Notes: a model not told the origin generated them from the sequence alone. Counted from the first letter of the stretch, positions 33,645-44,073 are shown. The stretch is DNA of 64,000 nucleotides from Rhodovulum sp. P5 (GCF_002079305.1 NZ_CP015039.1:2005501-2069500), one strand, 5' to 3'. Numbers and translations are program-made.

Positions 33645-34239
33645 CCCCTCCCGTCGTGCGATCCTCGGTGCGGGCCTTGGCGCCGGCGCTATGCTGCTGC
33701 TGCCCCGCACCGCCCGGGCGCTGACGACGGATCAGGCCGCCAAGCTGGTGAACACGGTCGTGGACGAGATCAACGGCCTGATCAATTCCGGCCGGTCACT
33801 GGGCCAGATCCAGTCGGGGTTCGAGCGGATCTTCTCGCGCTATGCAGACGTGCCGATCATTGCACGCTCGGTCCTCGGGCCGGCGGCGCGGTCCGCCAGT
33901 TCGGCGCAGTTGAACGCCTTCACGAACGCCTTTCAGGGCTATATCGCGCGCAAGTACAGCCGCCGGTTCAACGAGTTCAAGGGAACCGCCATCAAGGTCC
34001 ATTCCGCCCGCCCCTACAAGAACTTCTACGAGGTCAAGAGCACGGCCTATCTGAAGGGCCAGTCCCCGGTAGAGGTGGTGTTTCTGGTCTCGGACAAGTC
34101 GGGCAAGGACAAGTTCTTCAACATCTTCATCGAGGGTGTGAACATGCTGGCCACCGAGCGGACAGAGATCGGCGCCCTGCTGGACAAGCGCCGCGGCGAT
34201 GTCGATGCGTTGACCAGCGATCTGCGCACGATGGGCTGA
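33625..34239 (+). CDS. mlaC: MlaC family periplasmic phospholipid-binding protein, Tat-type signal
   Basis: A 204-residue periplasmic carrier that shuttles phospholipid between MlaA and the inner-membrane Mla complex. The N-terminus NPSRRAILGAGLGAGAMLLL contains a twin-arginine (10-11) and hydrophobic stretch, suggesting Tat export rather than Sec. The core FERIFSRYADVPIIARSVLG, RKYSRRFNEF and GEKFFNIFIEGVNML-like end segments fit MlaC. ATG 33625 lies inside mlaA; GAGG is 9-10 nt upstream. mlaFED are not in the window. Confidence 0.9.
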   Translation: MTPHSNNPSRRAILGAGLGAGAMLLLPRTARALTTDQAAKLVNTVVDEINGLINSGRSLGQIQSGFERIFSRYADVPIIARSVLGPAARSASSAQLNAFTNAFQGYIARKYSRRFNEFKGTAIKVHSARPYKNFYEVKSTAYLKGQSPVEVVFLVSDKSGKDKFFNIFIEGVNMLATERTEIGALLDKRRGDVDALTSDLRTMG

Positions 34240-34254
34240 TGTCCTGGTGCCCCC

Positions 34255-34291
34255 GTCATGGGCCGGCCGCCTTCGGCCGCGGGCCCATGAC
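34255..34291 (+). terminator. Large hairpin after mlaC
   Basis: GTCATGGGCC (34255-34264) pairs with GGCCCATGAC (34282-34291); an inner GGCCG/CGGCC stem with a CCTT loop sits at the tip. It is 15 nt after the mlaC stop. There is no T-run, so termination strength is uncertain. Confidence 0.5.
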
Positions 34292-34425
34292 TTAAGTACA
34301 AACTTGGCCTGCAATGCCGCAGAACAGGCAAATCCCGCGTTCCGAAGCTTGCAGGCCGGCGGTCACATCCGACGACGGTCCATTGCCCATTTCCAACTGC
34401 CCCGACGGATGCTAGCCCAGCGCCC

Positions 34426-35355
34426 ATGCTGCCGGTCCTGATCGAAACGCTTCCCTTCTTCGCCCTGATCGGCCTTGGCTACGGCGCCGGGCGAACGGGC
34501 TTCTTCACGGCAGAGGCCACGGCGTGGCTGACGAAATTCGTCTTCTACTTCGCGCTGTCGGCAATGATCTTCCGCTTCGCCGCCAACCTGCCGATCGGGG
34601 ACATGCTCGACCTGCCGTTTCTCGGGGCCTATCTCTGCGGCACGCTGGCGGTCTACCTGCTCGCCACAGCCGTGGCGTTCCTCCGCCGCATCAGCGTGGC
34701 AGAGGCCGCGGTCGAGGCGCAATGCGCGGCCATCGGGAACACCGGTTTTCTTGGTCTGCCGATGCTGGCGATGCTGATGGGCGAGGCCGCGATAGCGCCG
34801 GTGATGATGGTGCTGGCCACCGACCTGATCGTTTTCAGCAGCCTGATCGTGATCCTGATCACCGGCGCGCGAGAGGGGCGCATGTCGCCCGCGATCCTGA
34901 AAACCCTCGCGCTCGGGCTGATGAAGAACCCGATGATCGTGTCGATCCTGCTGGGCCTGGCATGGTCTGCCCTTGCCGTTCCGATGCCCACGCCGGTCAA
35001 TGCGTTCCTGACCCTTCTTGGCGCGGCGGCCACCCCCGGGGCGCTGTTCGCCATCGGCGCCTCGCTGGCCACCAAGACGGCAGAGCGTGTGTCGGTCGCA
35101 AGCTGGCTGTCCTTCGCCAAGCTCATCCTGCATCCCGCGGCGGTCGCGGGGTCTGCCCTGTTGCTGTTCGATGTGGACACATTCGCCGCCGGTGTGATGA
35201 TCGCGGCGGCCTCGCTTCCCGTGGCGGGCAATGTCTACATGCTTGCCCAGCATTACGGGGTCGCGCCGCACCGGGTGTCATCGGCCATCCTGCTGTCCAC
35301 CACGGCCTCCATCCTGACGGTGCCTGCGGTGATTGCATGGGCCGCCGCGCTCTAG
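34426..35355 (+). CDS. AEC (auxin efflux carrier) family transporter
   Basis: A 309-residue inner-membrane protein with about ten hydrophobic segments in two five-helix halves. The first half FALIGLGYGAGRTGFFTAEATAWLTKFVFYFALSAMIF and the AQHYGVAPHRVSSAILLST motif near the end are typical of bacterial AEC proteins, which move malate/malonate-type anions or other small acids. No partner gene is adjacent other than fghA downstream. Substrate unknown. Confidence 0.9.
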   Translation: MLPVLIETLPFFALIGLGYGAGRTGFFTAEATAWLTKFVFYFALSAMIFRFAANLPIGDMLDLPFLGAYLCGTLAVYLLATAVAFLRRISVAEAAVEAQCAAIGNTGFLGLPMLAMLMGEAAIAPVMMVLATDLIVFSSLIVILITGAREGRMSPAILKTLALGLMKNPMIVSILLGLAWSALAVPMPTPVNAFLTLLGAAATPGALFAIGASLATKTAERVSVASWLSFAKLILHPAAVAGSALLLFDVDTFAAGVMIAAASLPVAGNVYMLAQHYGVAPHRVSSAILLSTTASILTVPAVIAWAAAL

Positions 35356-35417
35356 CCTTGCCCCATCGCCGCCCGCGCGCTACGCCATTGCCTAACGGAT
35401 CTCAGGAGGGTGGGCCG

Positions 35418-36248
35418 ATGGAAACGGTATCGGAAAACAAGTGCTTCGACGGGATGCAGGGGGTCTATCGACATGCCTCCGACGCCTGCGCCTGTGACAT
35501 GACCTTCGGCCTGTTCCTGCCGGCGGAGGCCAAGGACGGCCCGGTTCCGGTGCTGTTCTACCTGTCGGGCCTGACCTGCACCCATGAAAACGCGATGACC
35601 AAGGCCGGTGCGCAGCAATGGGCCGCCGAACAGGGCATCGCGCTGGTGTTCCCCGACACCTCCCCCCGGGGAGAGGGGATCGCCGATCACGAGATGTACA
35701 ACCTTGGCACCGGGGCGGGGTTCTACGTCAACGCCACGCAGGAGCCTTGGGCGAAGAACTACAAGATGTGGGACTACGTGGCCGAAGAACTGCCCCGGTT
35801 GCTGGTCAACAACTTCGCCATCGATGAAGAACGCCAGTCGATCTGCGGCCATTCCATGGGCGGGCACGGGGCACTGACCATCGCGATGGCCTATCCCGGC
35901 CGGTTCGCATCCGTGTCGGCCTTCGCCCCGATCACCCATCCCAGCGCGTCGGACTGGGCCAAGAAACCGATCCACGCCTATATGGGCGAAGGCAATGTCG
36001 ACTGGACGCGCCACGACGCCAGCCTGTCGCTGCGCGCCAACGGGTTCGACGGACCGATCCTTGTCGATCAGGGGACCGGGGACCAGTTCATCGACGCCCT
36101 GATGCCCGAGGCGCTGGCCGCGGCCATCACCGAAACCCGGCATGCGGGCATCATCCGTATGCAAAAGGGCTATGACCACAGCTATTTCTTCGTCTCCACC
36201 TTCATGGAGGATCACATCGCCTTCCACGCCGAGGCGCTTTACGGGTGA
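35418..36248 (+). CDS. fghA: S-formylglutathione hydrolase
   Basis: FghA hydrolyses S-formylglutathione to formate and glutathione, the second step of glutathione-dependent formaldehyde oxidation. The 276-residue alpha/beta hydrolase has the nucleophile elbow GHSMGGHG (Ser146), the acid Asp222 and His254 (GYDHSYFF). ATG 35418 follows CAGGAGGG. The usual partner, class III alcohol dehydrogenase, is not adjacent. The DUF188 gene overlaps its stop by 4 nt. Confidence 0.95.
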   Translation: METVSENKCFDGMQGVYRHASDACACDMTFGLFLPAEAKDGPVPVLFYLSGLTCTHENAMTKAGAQQWAAEQGIALVFPDTSPRGEGIADHEMYNLGTGAGFYVNATQEPWAKNYKMWDYVAEELPRLLVNNFAIDEERQSICGHSMGGHGALTIAMAYPGRFASVSAFAPITHPSASDWAKKPIHAYMGEGNVDWTRHDASLSLRANGFDGPILVDQGTGDQFIDALMPEALAAAITETRHAGIIRMQKGYDHSYFFVSTFMEDHIAFHAEALYG

Positions 36249-36694
36249 GCCGCGTCTTCGTCGACGCCGATGCCTGCCCCGTCAAGGCCGAGGCCCTGCG
36301 CGTGGCCGAGCGGCACGGGGCAAAGGTCACCTATGTGGCAAACGGGGGCCTGCGCCCGGTCGATCACCCGCTGGCGCGCATGATCTATGTGCCCGAAGGC
36401 CCGGACGAGGCCGACAAGTGGATCGCCGAACAGGCCGGGCCGGGCGACGTGGTCATCACCGCCGATATCCCCCTGGCCGCGAAATGCGTCGCGGCCGGCG
36501 CACAGGTGCTGAACCATACCGGAGAGGCGTTTACCCCCGCCAATATCGGGCAGAAACTGGCCACACGCGATCTGATGGCCGATCTGCGTGCCGCCGACCC
36601 GTTCCGGCAGGGCTCTGGCAAGGGCTTCTCCAAGGCTGACCGGTCGCGCTTTCTCGATGCGCTGGAACGTGCCCTCAGGACGGCGGCGACTTGA
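36245..36694 (+). CDS. DUF188 / YaiI-YqxD family protein
   Basis: A 149-residue protein of the YaiI/YqxD family (UPF0178), which has a PIN-like fold. [21 protein letters not shown] at the start, then [33 protein letters not shown], are diagnostic. GTG start overlapping the fghA TGA. The acidic residues suggest nuclease-type metal binding, but activity is not established for the family. Tail-to-tail overlap of 20 nt with the next gene. Confidence 0.92.
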   Translation: MSRVFVDADACPVKAEALRVAERHGAKVTYVANGGLRPVDHPLARMIYVPEGPDEADKWIAEQAGPGDVVITADIPLAAKCVAAGAQVLNHTGEAFTPANIGQKLATRDLMADLRAADPFRQGSGKGFSKADRSRFLDALERALRTAAT

Positions 36695-37265
36695 CCAGCG
36701 TCCACAGGTCATCGCCCCTGCGGCTTGTCGCGCGGCGAACGACCCCCTTTCCTTCCAGGCTTTTCAGCAGGGTACTCACCTCGGCCACGTCCGGCTTCTT
36801 CAGATCGCTGGCGATTCCACTTGGGGTGCGAAAGGCGTAGGCAGACTGCGAAATCGCGCGCAGGACGTCGATTTCCTCTGGCTTCGCATCGGCGGCGTCA
36901 ACGGCGCTTTCCGGGGCCACGGCCGGTTCGGATACGGCCTCGCGCGTGTCCTCTGCGGTTTCTTCGGCCTGTTTCGCCAGCTTCTTTGCCTCCTGCACCT
37001 GCCGCTGCAAATCGCGCATCTGAACCTCGGCCCCGCCGAACTTGAAGCTTTTCACGAAGGGCAGGATCCACGGCAGGAAGATCGCCGCGAACAGCGACAG
37101 CCCGACGGCATCGACCTTCACCGCCGCTATGAACAGATGGGCATAGGCCAACCCCGCCGCCGCGAGGCTGAACAAGACCGCCATCACGGCGGCAACGTTG
37201 CCCAGGGGCGCGGGGGCCTGCCCGCCCGTCGCCGCCTCTTCCCGTTGGTCATTCGCCTGCGCCAT
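36675..37265 (-). CDS. Membrane protein with two TM helices, coiled coil and C-terminal winged-helix-like domain
   Basis: A 196-residue protein without a named family that I recognise. Layout: two hydrophobic segments (about 23-45 and 50-70), an amphipathic linker and Lys/Glu coiled coil ([21 protein letters not shown]...) near 78-105, an Ala/Glu-rich spacer, and a C-terminal domain ([22 protein letters not shown], then [21 protein letters not shown]) with the shape of a MarR-like winged helix. That combination resembles a membrane-bound sensor or structural protein. ATG 37265 is clear. Confidence 0.75.
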   Translation of the reverse strand: MAQANDQREEAATGGQAPAPLGNVAAVMAVLFSLAAAGLAYAHLFIAAVKVDAVGLSLFAAIFLPWILPFVKSFKFGGAEVQMRDLQRQVQEAKKLAKQAEETAEDTREAVSEPAVAPESAVDAADAKPEEIDVLRAISQSAYAFRTPSGIASDLKKPDVAEVSTLLKSLEGKGVVRRATSRRGDDLWTLVKSPPS

Positions 37266-37333
37266 GGCAACACTCCTGTTTCCAACATGGACAGGATAGC
37301 CTAAGCCGCCTGCAAACGGAACGGAGGCGACAG

Positions 37334-37963
37334 ATGCCCATCGACGCAGTGGTTTTCGACATCGGACGCGTGATGATCGAGTGGGACCCCGACCGTTTCT
37401 ACGACAGGACGATCGGACCGGCGCGGCGCGAGCGGCTGTTCGCCGAGGTCGACCTGCGGGGCATGAACCTGTCCGTCGATGCGGGTGCGGATTTCGAGCA
37501 GGCGGTGGAGGGACTGGCCGCTCAACACCCCGACTGGGCCAACGAAATCCGCCTCTGGCGCAGCCACTGGATCGAGATGGCAAGCCCTGCAATTCCTCAC
37601 TCCACCCATCTTCTGAAGGCGCTGAAGGCCAAGGGCGTTCCCGTCTTCGCGCTGTCCAATATGGGGGGTGAGCCGTGGCAGATCGCCTGCGCTGCCTATC
37701 CGGACTTCGCCCTCTTCGACCGCACCTATATCTCGGGCCAGTTGCGCCAGATGAAGCCCGGCCCCGATATCTACCGGACCGTGGAAGAGGACAGCAGCAT
37801 CGCGCCCGAGCGGCTCTTGTTCACCGACGACACCGCCGCCAACATCGACGCCGCCGCCGCCCGGGGGTGGCAGACGCATCTGTTTGACGGCCCCGAAGGC
37901 TGGGCCACGCGGCTGGTTGCCGCTGGCCTTCTGACAGCGAAGGAGGCGACGCCCGATGCCTGA
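37334..37963 (+). CDS. HAD superfamily phosphatase (HAD-IA, YihX-like)
   Basis: A 209-residue phosphohydrolase. The nucleophile motif reads VFDIGRVMIEWDPDRFYD; the D-x-G-x-V form is normal for the YihX branch that dephosphorylates sugar phosphates. FALSNMG supplies the motif II serine, K-P-G-P-D-I-Y motif III, and FTDDTAANIDAA motif IV. CGGAGG precedes ATG 37334. It overlaps the next gene by 8 nt. Substrate unknown. Confidence 0.9.
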   Translation: MPIDAVVFDIGRVMIEWDPDRFYDRTIGPARRERLFAEVDLRGMNLSVDAGADFEQAVEGLAAQHPDWANEIRLWRSHWIEMASPAIPHSTHLLKALKAKGVPVFALSNMGGEPWQIACAAYPDFALFDRTYISGQLRQMKPGPDIYRTVEEDSSIAPERLLFTDDTAANIDAAAARGWQTHLFDGPEGWATRLVAAGLLTAKEATPDA

Positions 37964-38873
37964 CATCATTCCGTTCGACGAGGGGGAGCGCCTTTTGAAC
38001 TGGCAGGCGCTGTGCACAGCGCTTGAACGGGGGCACAGCCTGCCCCGCGCCGAAACCCGCGATACGTTCCTGTATCGCGGTGCAGATACGCTGTTGTCCC
38101 GCGCGGCGTGGATCGACGGGCTGGGCATCGCCGTGAAGTCGGCCACCATCTTCCCCGGCAATCCCACCCATGACAAACCCGCAGTCAATGGCGGGGTCAG
38201 CCTCTATGGCGACGGGGACGGTCTGCTAGAGGCGATCATCGACTTTCACCTTGTCACCAAATGGAAGACGGCGGGCGACAGCCTGCTGGCCGCCACGCAT
38301 CTTGCCCGCCCCGACAGCAACTCGATCCTGATCGTGGGGGCGGGGACGGTGGCCCATGCACTGTACCAGGCCTATTCCAGCGCCTTCCCCGATGCCCGCT
38401 TCACCGTTTGGAACCGCTCCGCCGCGGGGGCCGCACGGCTGGCGACACGCTTTCCCGATGTCGCCGTCGCAGACGACCTGGAAACCGCAGTGCGGGCCGC
38501 CGACATCATCACCAGCGCCACGATGAGCACCACGCCCTTGATCCGCGGCGCATGGCTGCGCCCCGGTCAACATCTCGACCTGATCGGCGCCTTCCGTCCC
38601 GACATGCGTGAGGTCGACGACGACGCCCTGCGAAAGGCGCGCCTATACGTCGACAGCCGCGAGACAACGCTGGACCATATCGGGGAGCTTAAAATCCCGC
38701 TAGAGGCCGGCGTCATCACCCGCGACGCCATCCTCGCCGATTTCTACGACCTGCCTGCCGGGGCCTTCGCCCGCACCTCCGATGACGACATCACGCTTTT
38801 CAAGAACGGCGGCGGCGCGCATCTGGACCTGATGACCAGCCACTACATTCTAGGGGCGTGGCGCGGGCGCTAG
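37956..38873 (+). CDS. Ornithine cyclodeaminase / mu-crystallin family protein
   Basis: A 305-residue NAD(P)-binding protein. The Rossmann motif is VGAGTVAHALYQAY with a glycine-rich loop; the substrate-side K69-like position is in VKSATIFPGN, and FHLVTKWKTAGDSLLA is family-typical. Members cyclise ornithine to proline or reduce delta-1-pyrroline-2-carboxylate and other imines; which applies is not clear. Co-translated with the HAD phosphatase by an 8-nt overlap. Confidence 0.9.
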   Translation: MPDIIPFDEGERLLNWQALCTALERGHSLPRAETRDTFLYRGADTLLSRAAWIDGLGIAVKSATIFPGNPTHDKPAVNGGVSLYGDGDGLLEAIIDFHLVTKWKTAGDSLLAATHLARPDSNSILIVGAGTVAHALYQAYSSAFPDARFTVWNRSAAGAARLATRFPDVAVADDLETAVRAADIITSATMSTTPLIRGAWLRPGQHLDLIGAFRPDMREVDDDALRKARLYVDSRETTLDHIGELKIPLEAGVITRDAILADFYDLPAGAFARTSDDDITLFKNGGGAHLDLMTSHYILGAWRGR

Positions 38874-38922
38874 GCAGTCGCTCCGATCTTCCATTCTGCG
38901 CTGCAGCATAATAGAAGACGCC

Positions 38923-40002
38923 ATGGGAACGAGTCTGCGCCAGCTATACGAGGCCCGCGTCGATGCCGGGGAGCTTCGGCCCGACCCGGCGCAGATCGCC
39001 GCGCTGGACCCGCTTGACCGTATCCGTGAAGAACTGGAAAATCCGCCCCCCTCGGCAAAGCGCGGCCTGTTCCGCAAGCCCCTGCCGCCCGACCCCGTGC
39101 GCGGCCTTTACCTGTGGGGCGGTGTCGGGCGGGGCAAGTCCATGCTGATGGATTTCTTCTTTGCCCATGTCGGGATCGAGGGCAAACGCCGCGTCCATTT
39201 CCACGCCTTCATGCAAGAGGTGCAAACGGGCCTGCATGCCGCGCGAAAGAAGGGCGCCGACGACGCGCTGAAACCCGTGGCCGCCGAGATCTGCAAGGAC
39301 CTGCGGCTTCTGTGTTTCGACGAGATGCAGATCACCGACATCGCCGACGCGATGATCGTGGGGCGCTTGTTCGAATTGATGTTCGCCGCCGGGGTCACGG
39401 TCGTCACCACCTCCAACCGGGTGCCGGACGACCTGTATAAGGACGGGCTGCAGCGCGCCCGCTTTGTCCCCTTTATCGAGATGATCAAGGACCGGCTTGA
39501 GGTGATGCATCTCGGCTCCCCCACCGACTACCGGCAGGGGCGGCTGAGCGGGGCGGATGTCTATTTCACCCCCGCCGACCGTCTGGCGCGTGAGGCGATC
39601 GAGACGATCTGGCAGGACCTGACCGACGGTGCAGGGCATCCGCTGGTGCTGCGGGTACAGGGGCGAGAGGTCGAACTGCCGCGCTATCACAACGGGGTGG
39701 CACGGGCGAGTTTCTGGGATCTGTGCGCGAAACCGCTTGGCCCGGCAGACTATCTGGCGGTGGCCGGGGCCGTGCGGGTGCTGATCCTTGAGGACATCCC
39801 GACGCTGTCGGCCGAGAACTATAACGAGGCCCGCCGCTTCGTGACCCTGATCGACGCGCTTTACGAGGGCCATGTCCGGCTGATCGCCTCTGCGGCCTCC
39901 ACCCCGGAAATGCTGTATCTGGAAGGCACCGGCGCGTTCGAGTTCGAACGCACCGCCAGCCGGTTGCGGGAAATGCAGGGGGCGGACTGGGGGAAGGGTT
40001 GA
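38923..40002 (+). CDS. zapE: Cell division ATPase ZapE (AFG1-like)
   Basis: A 359-residue P-loop ATPase of the AFG1 family; ZapE associates with the Z-ring during late constriction. Walker A GGVGRGKS at 66-73, LLCFDEMQITDIADAM as Walker B with the sensor region, and TTSNRVPDDLYKDGLQRARFVPFIEMI are diagnostic. Length is normal. It stands alone between the cyclodeaminase gene and a convergent membrane protein gene. Confidence 0.94.
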   Translation: MGTSLRQLYEARVDAGELRPDPAQIAALDPLDRIREELENPPPSAKRGLFRKPLPPDPVRGLYLWGGVGRGKSMLMDFFFAHVGIEGKRRVHFHAFMQEVQTGLHAARKKGADDALKPVAAEICKDLRLLCFDEMQITDIADAMIVGRLFELMFAAGVTVVTTSNRVPDDLYKDGLQRARFVPFIEMIKDRLEVMHLGSPTDYRQGRLSGADVYFTPADRLAREAIETIWQDLTDGAGHPLVLRVQGREVELPRYHNGVARASFWDLCAKPLGPADYLAVAGAVRVLILEDIPTLSAENYNEARRFVTLIDALYEGHVRLIASAASTPEMLYLEGTGAFEFERTASRLREMQGADWGKG

Positions 40003-40006
40003 GTGC

Positions 40007-40747
40007 CTAGACCAGGTCGGCAAGACCGGCGAGGATGGGCCGCGCGACCTCCCATCCCGGTTGCACAACCAAAAGGTTGAAAAGCTGCGCGGCCACGCCA
40101 CCGACGACGAACGCACCCAGGGTGACCGGCCAGCCACGCCCAAAGAACCGCCGCGCCCAGACAATCCAAAGGACATGCACGGCAACGAACAGGCCAAATG
40201 CGGGATAAAGGGCGGCGCCAAGCACCCAGTCCATGGCGGGGCTGTACAGGAAGGTCGCGTAATCGGTTGCCTCGATCGTCGCAAGGTTCACGCGCAACGG
40301 GCCCACCGCGTGCAGCCCGAAAAGCAGGGAAAACGGGTACAACGCCAACCCCGATGCCGGCAGCACCAGACCGATGGACAGGCACCAGAACCGGACACTG
40401 GCGCCCGCCGCCGGTCGCGCCCCAAGCATGCGAAAGACAAGGTCGATGCAAAGGGAAAAGCCGGCCATCGTCACGGCGGCATGGGCCAGATAGGCCCCTG
40501 TCGGGGCGGCGGCATCGGCGGACGGCAGCGGCAGGCTGAGAAGATACTGCACGAAGCATCCGGCGAAGAGGATTTCAAGTGCCGCCACGGCGGTGTTGTC
40601 GCCGGATTTCGCCCAGTCGGGCACTTCGGACAAAGGGCGGCGCAGGACATCCCGTACCGTCATCAGGAAGAGCGGTATGGCATGGGCGATCCCACCCACG
40701 ATGGGCAAGGTCTGCAGGATCTTCAGCAGGCGACGGAGCGGTTCCAC
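40007..40747 (-). CDS. Polytopic membrane protein of unknown function
   Basis: A 246-residue protein with about five hydrophobic segments (roughly 50-72, 85-105, 117-140, 175-200 and 205-228). It starts with GTG at 40745-40747, and a short amphipathic N-terminal part precedes the first helix. No motif I know is visible; general form resembles Yip1-type or uncharacterised permease-like proteins. Convergent with zapE (4 nt apart) and upstream of nothing in its own direction. Confidence 0.7.
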   Translation of the reverse strand: MEPLRRLLKILQTLPIVGGIAHAIPLFLMTVRDVLRRPLSEVPDWAKSGDNTAVAALEILFAGCFVQYLLSLPLPSADAAAPTGAYLAHAAVTMAGFSLCIDLVFRMLGARPAAGASVRFWCLSIGLVLPASGLALYPFSLLFGLHAVGPLRVNLATIEATDYATFLYSPAMDWVLGAALYPAFGLFVAVHVLWIVWARRFFGRGWPVTLGAFVVGGVAAQLFNLLVVQPGWEVARPILAGLADLV

Positions 40748-40790
40748 GACAACAGGTTCGCCACCGTTGCAGGCCCGGTCAAGCCCGACG

Positions 40791-42062
40791 TCAGGCGTCG
40801 CGCAGCACCCGCCCCGCCAAGTATAGGGACCCGCAGATCAGGATGCGCGCGTTGGGCACCTCGGCCGCGATGCGCCGAACCGCGTCCGCCACGCTTTCTG
40901 CGGTGCTGGCTGAAAGGCCCGCGCCCTTGGCGATGGCCGCGGTTTCCTCGGCCGGCAGGGTCGCTGTCTCTCCCGGGATCGACACGGCGGTCAGGGTTTC
41001 GGCACGCGCGGCCAGCGGCGCCATGTAGCCCGCAACATCCTTGGTGTTCATCATCCCGCAGATCAGGTGCAGCGGTCTGGGGGAAAGCCGCCCCAGCGCC
41101 TCTGCCAGCGCCACGCCAGCCGCCGGGTTGTGCCCGCCGTCCAGCCACAACTCGGCCCGGCCTGCGGCCTCGACCAGCCGGCCCTCGGTCAGGCGCTGCA
41201 ACCGGGCGGGCCATTCAGCCCGGGTGACGGCGGCCTCGCAGGCGGGTTCCTCCATCTCAAGCGCGCGCAAGGCCGCCAGCGCGGCCCCCGCATTCTGCAC
41301 CTGATGCGCGCCGATCAAACGCGGCAAGGGCAGGTCCAGCAAACCCCGTTCGTCCTGATAGACCAGGCGTCCCCGTTCTTCCCACACATGCCAGTGCTGA
41401 CCGTAGGCGAGAAGCGGCGCCCCCAGACGCGCTGCACGATCCTCGATCACCTCCAGCGCGGCGTCCTCTTGCGGGCCGACGATGCAGGGCACGCCGCGTT
41501 TCAGGATGCCTGCCTTCTCGGCCGCGATCTCCGCCAGCGTATCGCCGAGAAACGCCTGATGGTCGATGGAGACCGGGGTGATCACCGTCAACCGCGGCTG
41601 ATCGATGACATTGGTTGCATCGAGCCGCCCGCCAAGGCCGACCTCCAGCAGGCAGAAATCGGCCGGGTCGCGGGCAAAGGCCAGAAAGGCGGCGCAGGTC
41701 GTGATCTCGAAATACGTAATGGGCGCCCCGCCATTGGCCCGTTCGCATTCGTCCAGCACCGCGGCCAGGGCTTCCTCGGAGATCAGACCGCCCGACAGGC
41801 GGATCCGTTCGTGAAAGCGCGCCAGATGCGGCGATGTATAGGCCTGCACCCACAGCCCGGCGCCTTCCAGTCCCGCGCGGATCGTGGCGAGCGTCGATCC
41901 CTTGCCGTTGGTCCCGGCCACATGGATCACCGGCGCCAGCCTGCCTTCGGGATGGTCGAGCGCGGCGAGCAGGCGCCACACACGGTCCAGCGTCAGGTCG
42001 ATGACCTTGGGATGCAGCGCCATCATCCGCGCAAGCAGCGCATCGCTGCCCGCCGCGCTCAC
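40791..42062 (-). CDS. folC: Bifunctional dihydrofolate synthase / folylpolyglutamate synthase
   Basis: FolC joins glutamate to dihydropteroate and then extends folate polyglutamates. The 423-residue Mur-ligase-like protein has the P-loop GTNGKGST at 50-57, the metal-binding region [13 protein letters not shown] and the C-terminal [11 protein letters not shown] motif. It starts with GTG overlapping the accD stop (GTGA), a pair commonly linked in bacteria. Length normal. Confidence 0.95.
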   Translation of the reverse strand: MSAAGSDALLARMMALHPKVIDLTLDRVWRLLAALDHPEGRLAPVIHVAGTNGKGSTLATIRAGLEGAGLWVQAYTSPHLARFHERIRLSGGLISEEALAAVLDECERANGGAPITYFEITTCAAFLAFARDPADFCLLEVGLGGRLDATNVIDQPRLTVITPVSIDHQAFLGDTLAEIAAEKAGILKRGVPCIVGPQEDAALEVIEDRAARLGAPLLAYGQHWHVWEERGRLVYQDERGLLDLPLPRLIGAHQVQNAGAALAALRALEMEEPACEAAVTRAEWPARLQRLTEGRLVEAAGRAELWLDGGHNPAAGVALAEALGRLSPRPLHLICGMMNTKDVAGYMAPLAARAETLTAVSIPGETATLPAEETAAIAKGAGLSASTAESVADAVRRIAAEVPNARILICGSLYLAGRVLRDA

Positions 42063-43060
42063 GCCTTGGCGTCCTCTCCGGCCGGTTCGGCATCGGGGGC
42101 GACGGGTTGCGGCGGCTGCGGCATGGCCTCGACGTCCGGCGCCTCTCCGGCGACCGTTTCCGGCCCGTGGGAGAAACTGGCCGGCGGCGGCAGTTCTGCC
42201 TTGATCGCCTGGGGCATACCCATCAGCAGGCGGATGATGGTAATCAACTCGTCCCGCATGTCGGTCCGCTTGGTCACCCGGTCCAGCATGCCGTGCTCAA
42301 GAAGATACTCGGCCCGCTGGAACCCCTCGGGCAGCTTTTCGCGGATCGTCTGCTCGATCACCCGGGGCCCGGCGAAACAGATCAGCGCATTCGGTTCGGC
42401 GATATGCACATCCCCCAACATGGCGTAGGAGGCGGTTACACCGCCCGTTGTGGGATGGGTCAGGACCACGATATATGGCAGCCCCGCCTCCCGCAGCATC
42501 TGGACCGCGACCGTGGTCCGCGGCATCTGCATCAGGCTGAGGATACCTTCCTGCATGCGCGCGCCGCCCGCAGCCGAAAACAGGATAAAGGGCCGGCCAC
42601 GCTGCACCGCGCGTTCGACGCCCGCGATGATGGCGTTGCCGACATACATGCCCATGGACCCGCCCATGAAGCTGAAATCCTGCGCGGCGGCCACGACCGG
42701 TGTGCGCCCGATCTCCCCCTCGGCGACCAGCATCGCCTCTTTCTCGCCGGTCAGCTTCTGCGCCGATTTCATCCGGTCGGGATATTTCTTCTGGTCGCGG
42801 AATTGCAGCGGGTCGGCCAGCGGCGTGGGCACCTCGATCTCGGTGAAGATGCCGCCGTCGAAGAGCGTCAGGAACCGGTCGCGGGGCAGGATCGGCATGT
42901 GATGACCGCACGACGTACAGACGTTGAGGTTGTCCGACAGTTCCCGGTGGAACAGCATCGTCCCGCAGGCATCGCATTTCTGCCAGAGATTGTCCGGCAT
43001 CTCCCTACGGGAGAACAGCGAATTGATCTTGGGCCGGACGTAGTTGTTGATCCAGTTCAT
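42059..43060 (-). CDS. accD: Acetyl-CoA carboxylase carboxyltransferase subunit beta
   Basis: AccD with AccA transfers carboxyl from carboxybiotin to acetyl-CoA, the first step of fatty-acid synthesis. The 333-residue protein has the N-terminal zinc finger (Cys29, Cys32, Cys48, Cys51) and the carboxyltransferase oxyanion loops ([12 protein letters not shown] and [12 protein letters not shown]). The Ala/Pro/Glu-rich C-terminal tail of about 40 residues is a common Rhodobacterales feature. folC overlaps by 4 nt. Confidence 0.96.
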   Translation of the reverse strand: MNWINNYVRPKINSLFSRREMPDNLWQKCDACGTMLFHRELSDNLNVCTSCGHHMPILPRDRFLTLFDGGIFTEIEVPTPLADPLQFRDQKKYPDRMKSAQKLTGEKEAMLVAEGEIGRTPVVAAAQDFSFMGGSMGMYVGNAIIAGVERAVQRGRPFILFSAAGGARMQEGILSLMQMPRTTVAVQMLREAGLPYIVVLTHPTTGGVTASYAMLGDVHIAEPNALICFAGPRVIEQTIREKLPEGFQRAEYLLEHGMLDRVTKRTDMRDELITIIRLLMGMPQAIKAELPPPASFSHGPETVAGEAPDVEAMPQPPQPVAPDAEPAGEDAKA

Positions 43061-43135
43061 GAAGCGGGCACCCTTCGCACGATCTGGCTGCCCAGATAAG
43101 ACGCAAGGCCGCGAAATGCAATCACGTGGTCAGGG

Positions 43136-44011
43136 TCAGATCAGCGCGCGCAAGAGACGCCACATGATCACGATGGTCAGAACATCCAGCCCAAGCGACA
43201 GCGGCACCATATGCGTATCGGTCATGTCGAAGGGCGTGACGAACAACGACAGCCCGGTGATCGTGTCCTTGACCGACACCACAAGCAGCGCGTTGCAGTT
43301 GTTCACGAAATGCCACCCCATGGCGAGGCCGAGGCTGCCGGATTTCTCGGTCAGGTCCGCCGCGGCCAACGCATAGACCAGAACCCCCAGCAGGATGAAC
43401 CACGCATTGGTGCCCGCCGCGGGGTTGAAGTGCAACGCGGCGAAGACAAGGGCGGGAAGGCCCATCCAGATGGCCCGGGCCGCGAACCGCGCGGCCAGTT
43501 GCTGTTGCAGATAGCCGCGAAACAGCAACTCCTCCGACCCGGTCTGGACGAGCACCAGCACCAGCGCAACGGGCAGAAGTCTCAGCCACAGCCCGAAATC
43601 GAGATTGGCCTCGACCGGCGACAGCAGCAGCCCGATAACGAACAACACCCCATAGACCGGGATCAGAACGGCCAGCGCCGTGCCGAAACCCCTGAACGTG
43701 TCGCGCGCAGGCCCGAACAGCGTTCCCGGCGCGCGGTAGTGCAGCGCAGGCGTCGCGATCAGCACCGCAAGTCCCAGCCCGAGGAAGCTGGCCAGCACGA
43801 AAAGCGTTCTGGACGCCGTGTCGGGCGTCGCCAGCCCCCGCATCCAGCCAAAATATTCCAGCGGGCCAAGAACGGGGTAGGCGCCCACCACCATCAGCGC
43901 GAAAAAACCGCAATAGATCAGCAGGATCACCCCGACTGCGACGAAAACCCGCCAAAGTTCGGGGTAAAGCCGGGCGGGCGCGACATAGGCCTCGAAAAGC
44001 GGAGCGTGCAT
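43136..44011 (-). CDS. CPBP family intramembrane glutamic endopeptidase (copy 1)
   Basis: A 291-residue polytopic membrane protease of the CAAX/bacteriocin-processing family. Motif 1 is SEELLFRGYLQQQ (Glu160, Glu161, Arg165), motif 2 the His of AALHFNP (about 194), motif 3 MGWHFVNN (His234). About eight membrane segments. I use ATG 44009-44011; the frame extends 18 codons upstream with polar residues. Adjacent to a second, clearly related copy 63 nt upstream, so the pair arose by tandem duplication. Natural substrates are unknown. Confidence 0.9.
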   Translation of the reverse strand: MHAPLFEAYVAPARLYPELWRVFVAVGVILLIYCGFFALMVVGAYPVLGPLEYFGWMRGLATPDTASRTLFVLASFLGLGLAVLIATPALHYRAPGTLFGPARDTFRGFGTALAVLIPVYGVLFVIGLLLSPVEANLDFGLWLRLLPVALVLVLVQTGSEELLFRGYLQQQLAARFAARAIWMGLPALVFAALHFNPAAGTNAWFILLGVLVYALAAADLTEKSGSLGLAMGWHFVNNCNALLVVSVKDTITGLSLFVTPFDMTDTHMVPLSLGLDVLTIVIMWRLLRALI

Positions 44012-44073
44012 GAATTGTCTCGGCTGATGGACGAACGCTCCGAAACGTAGCGTGCGCGCACCCATGCTTCAAC

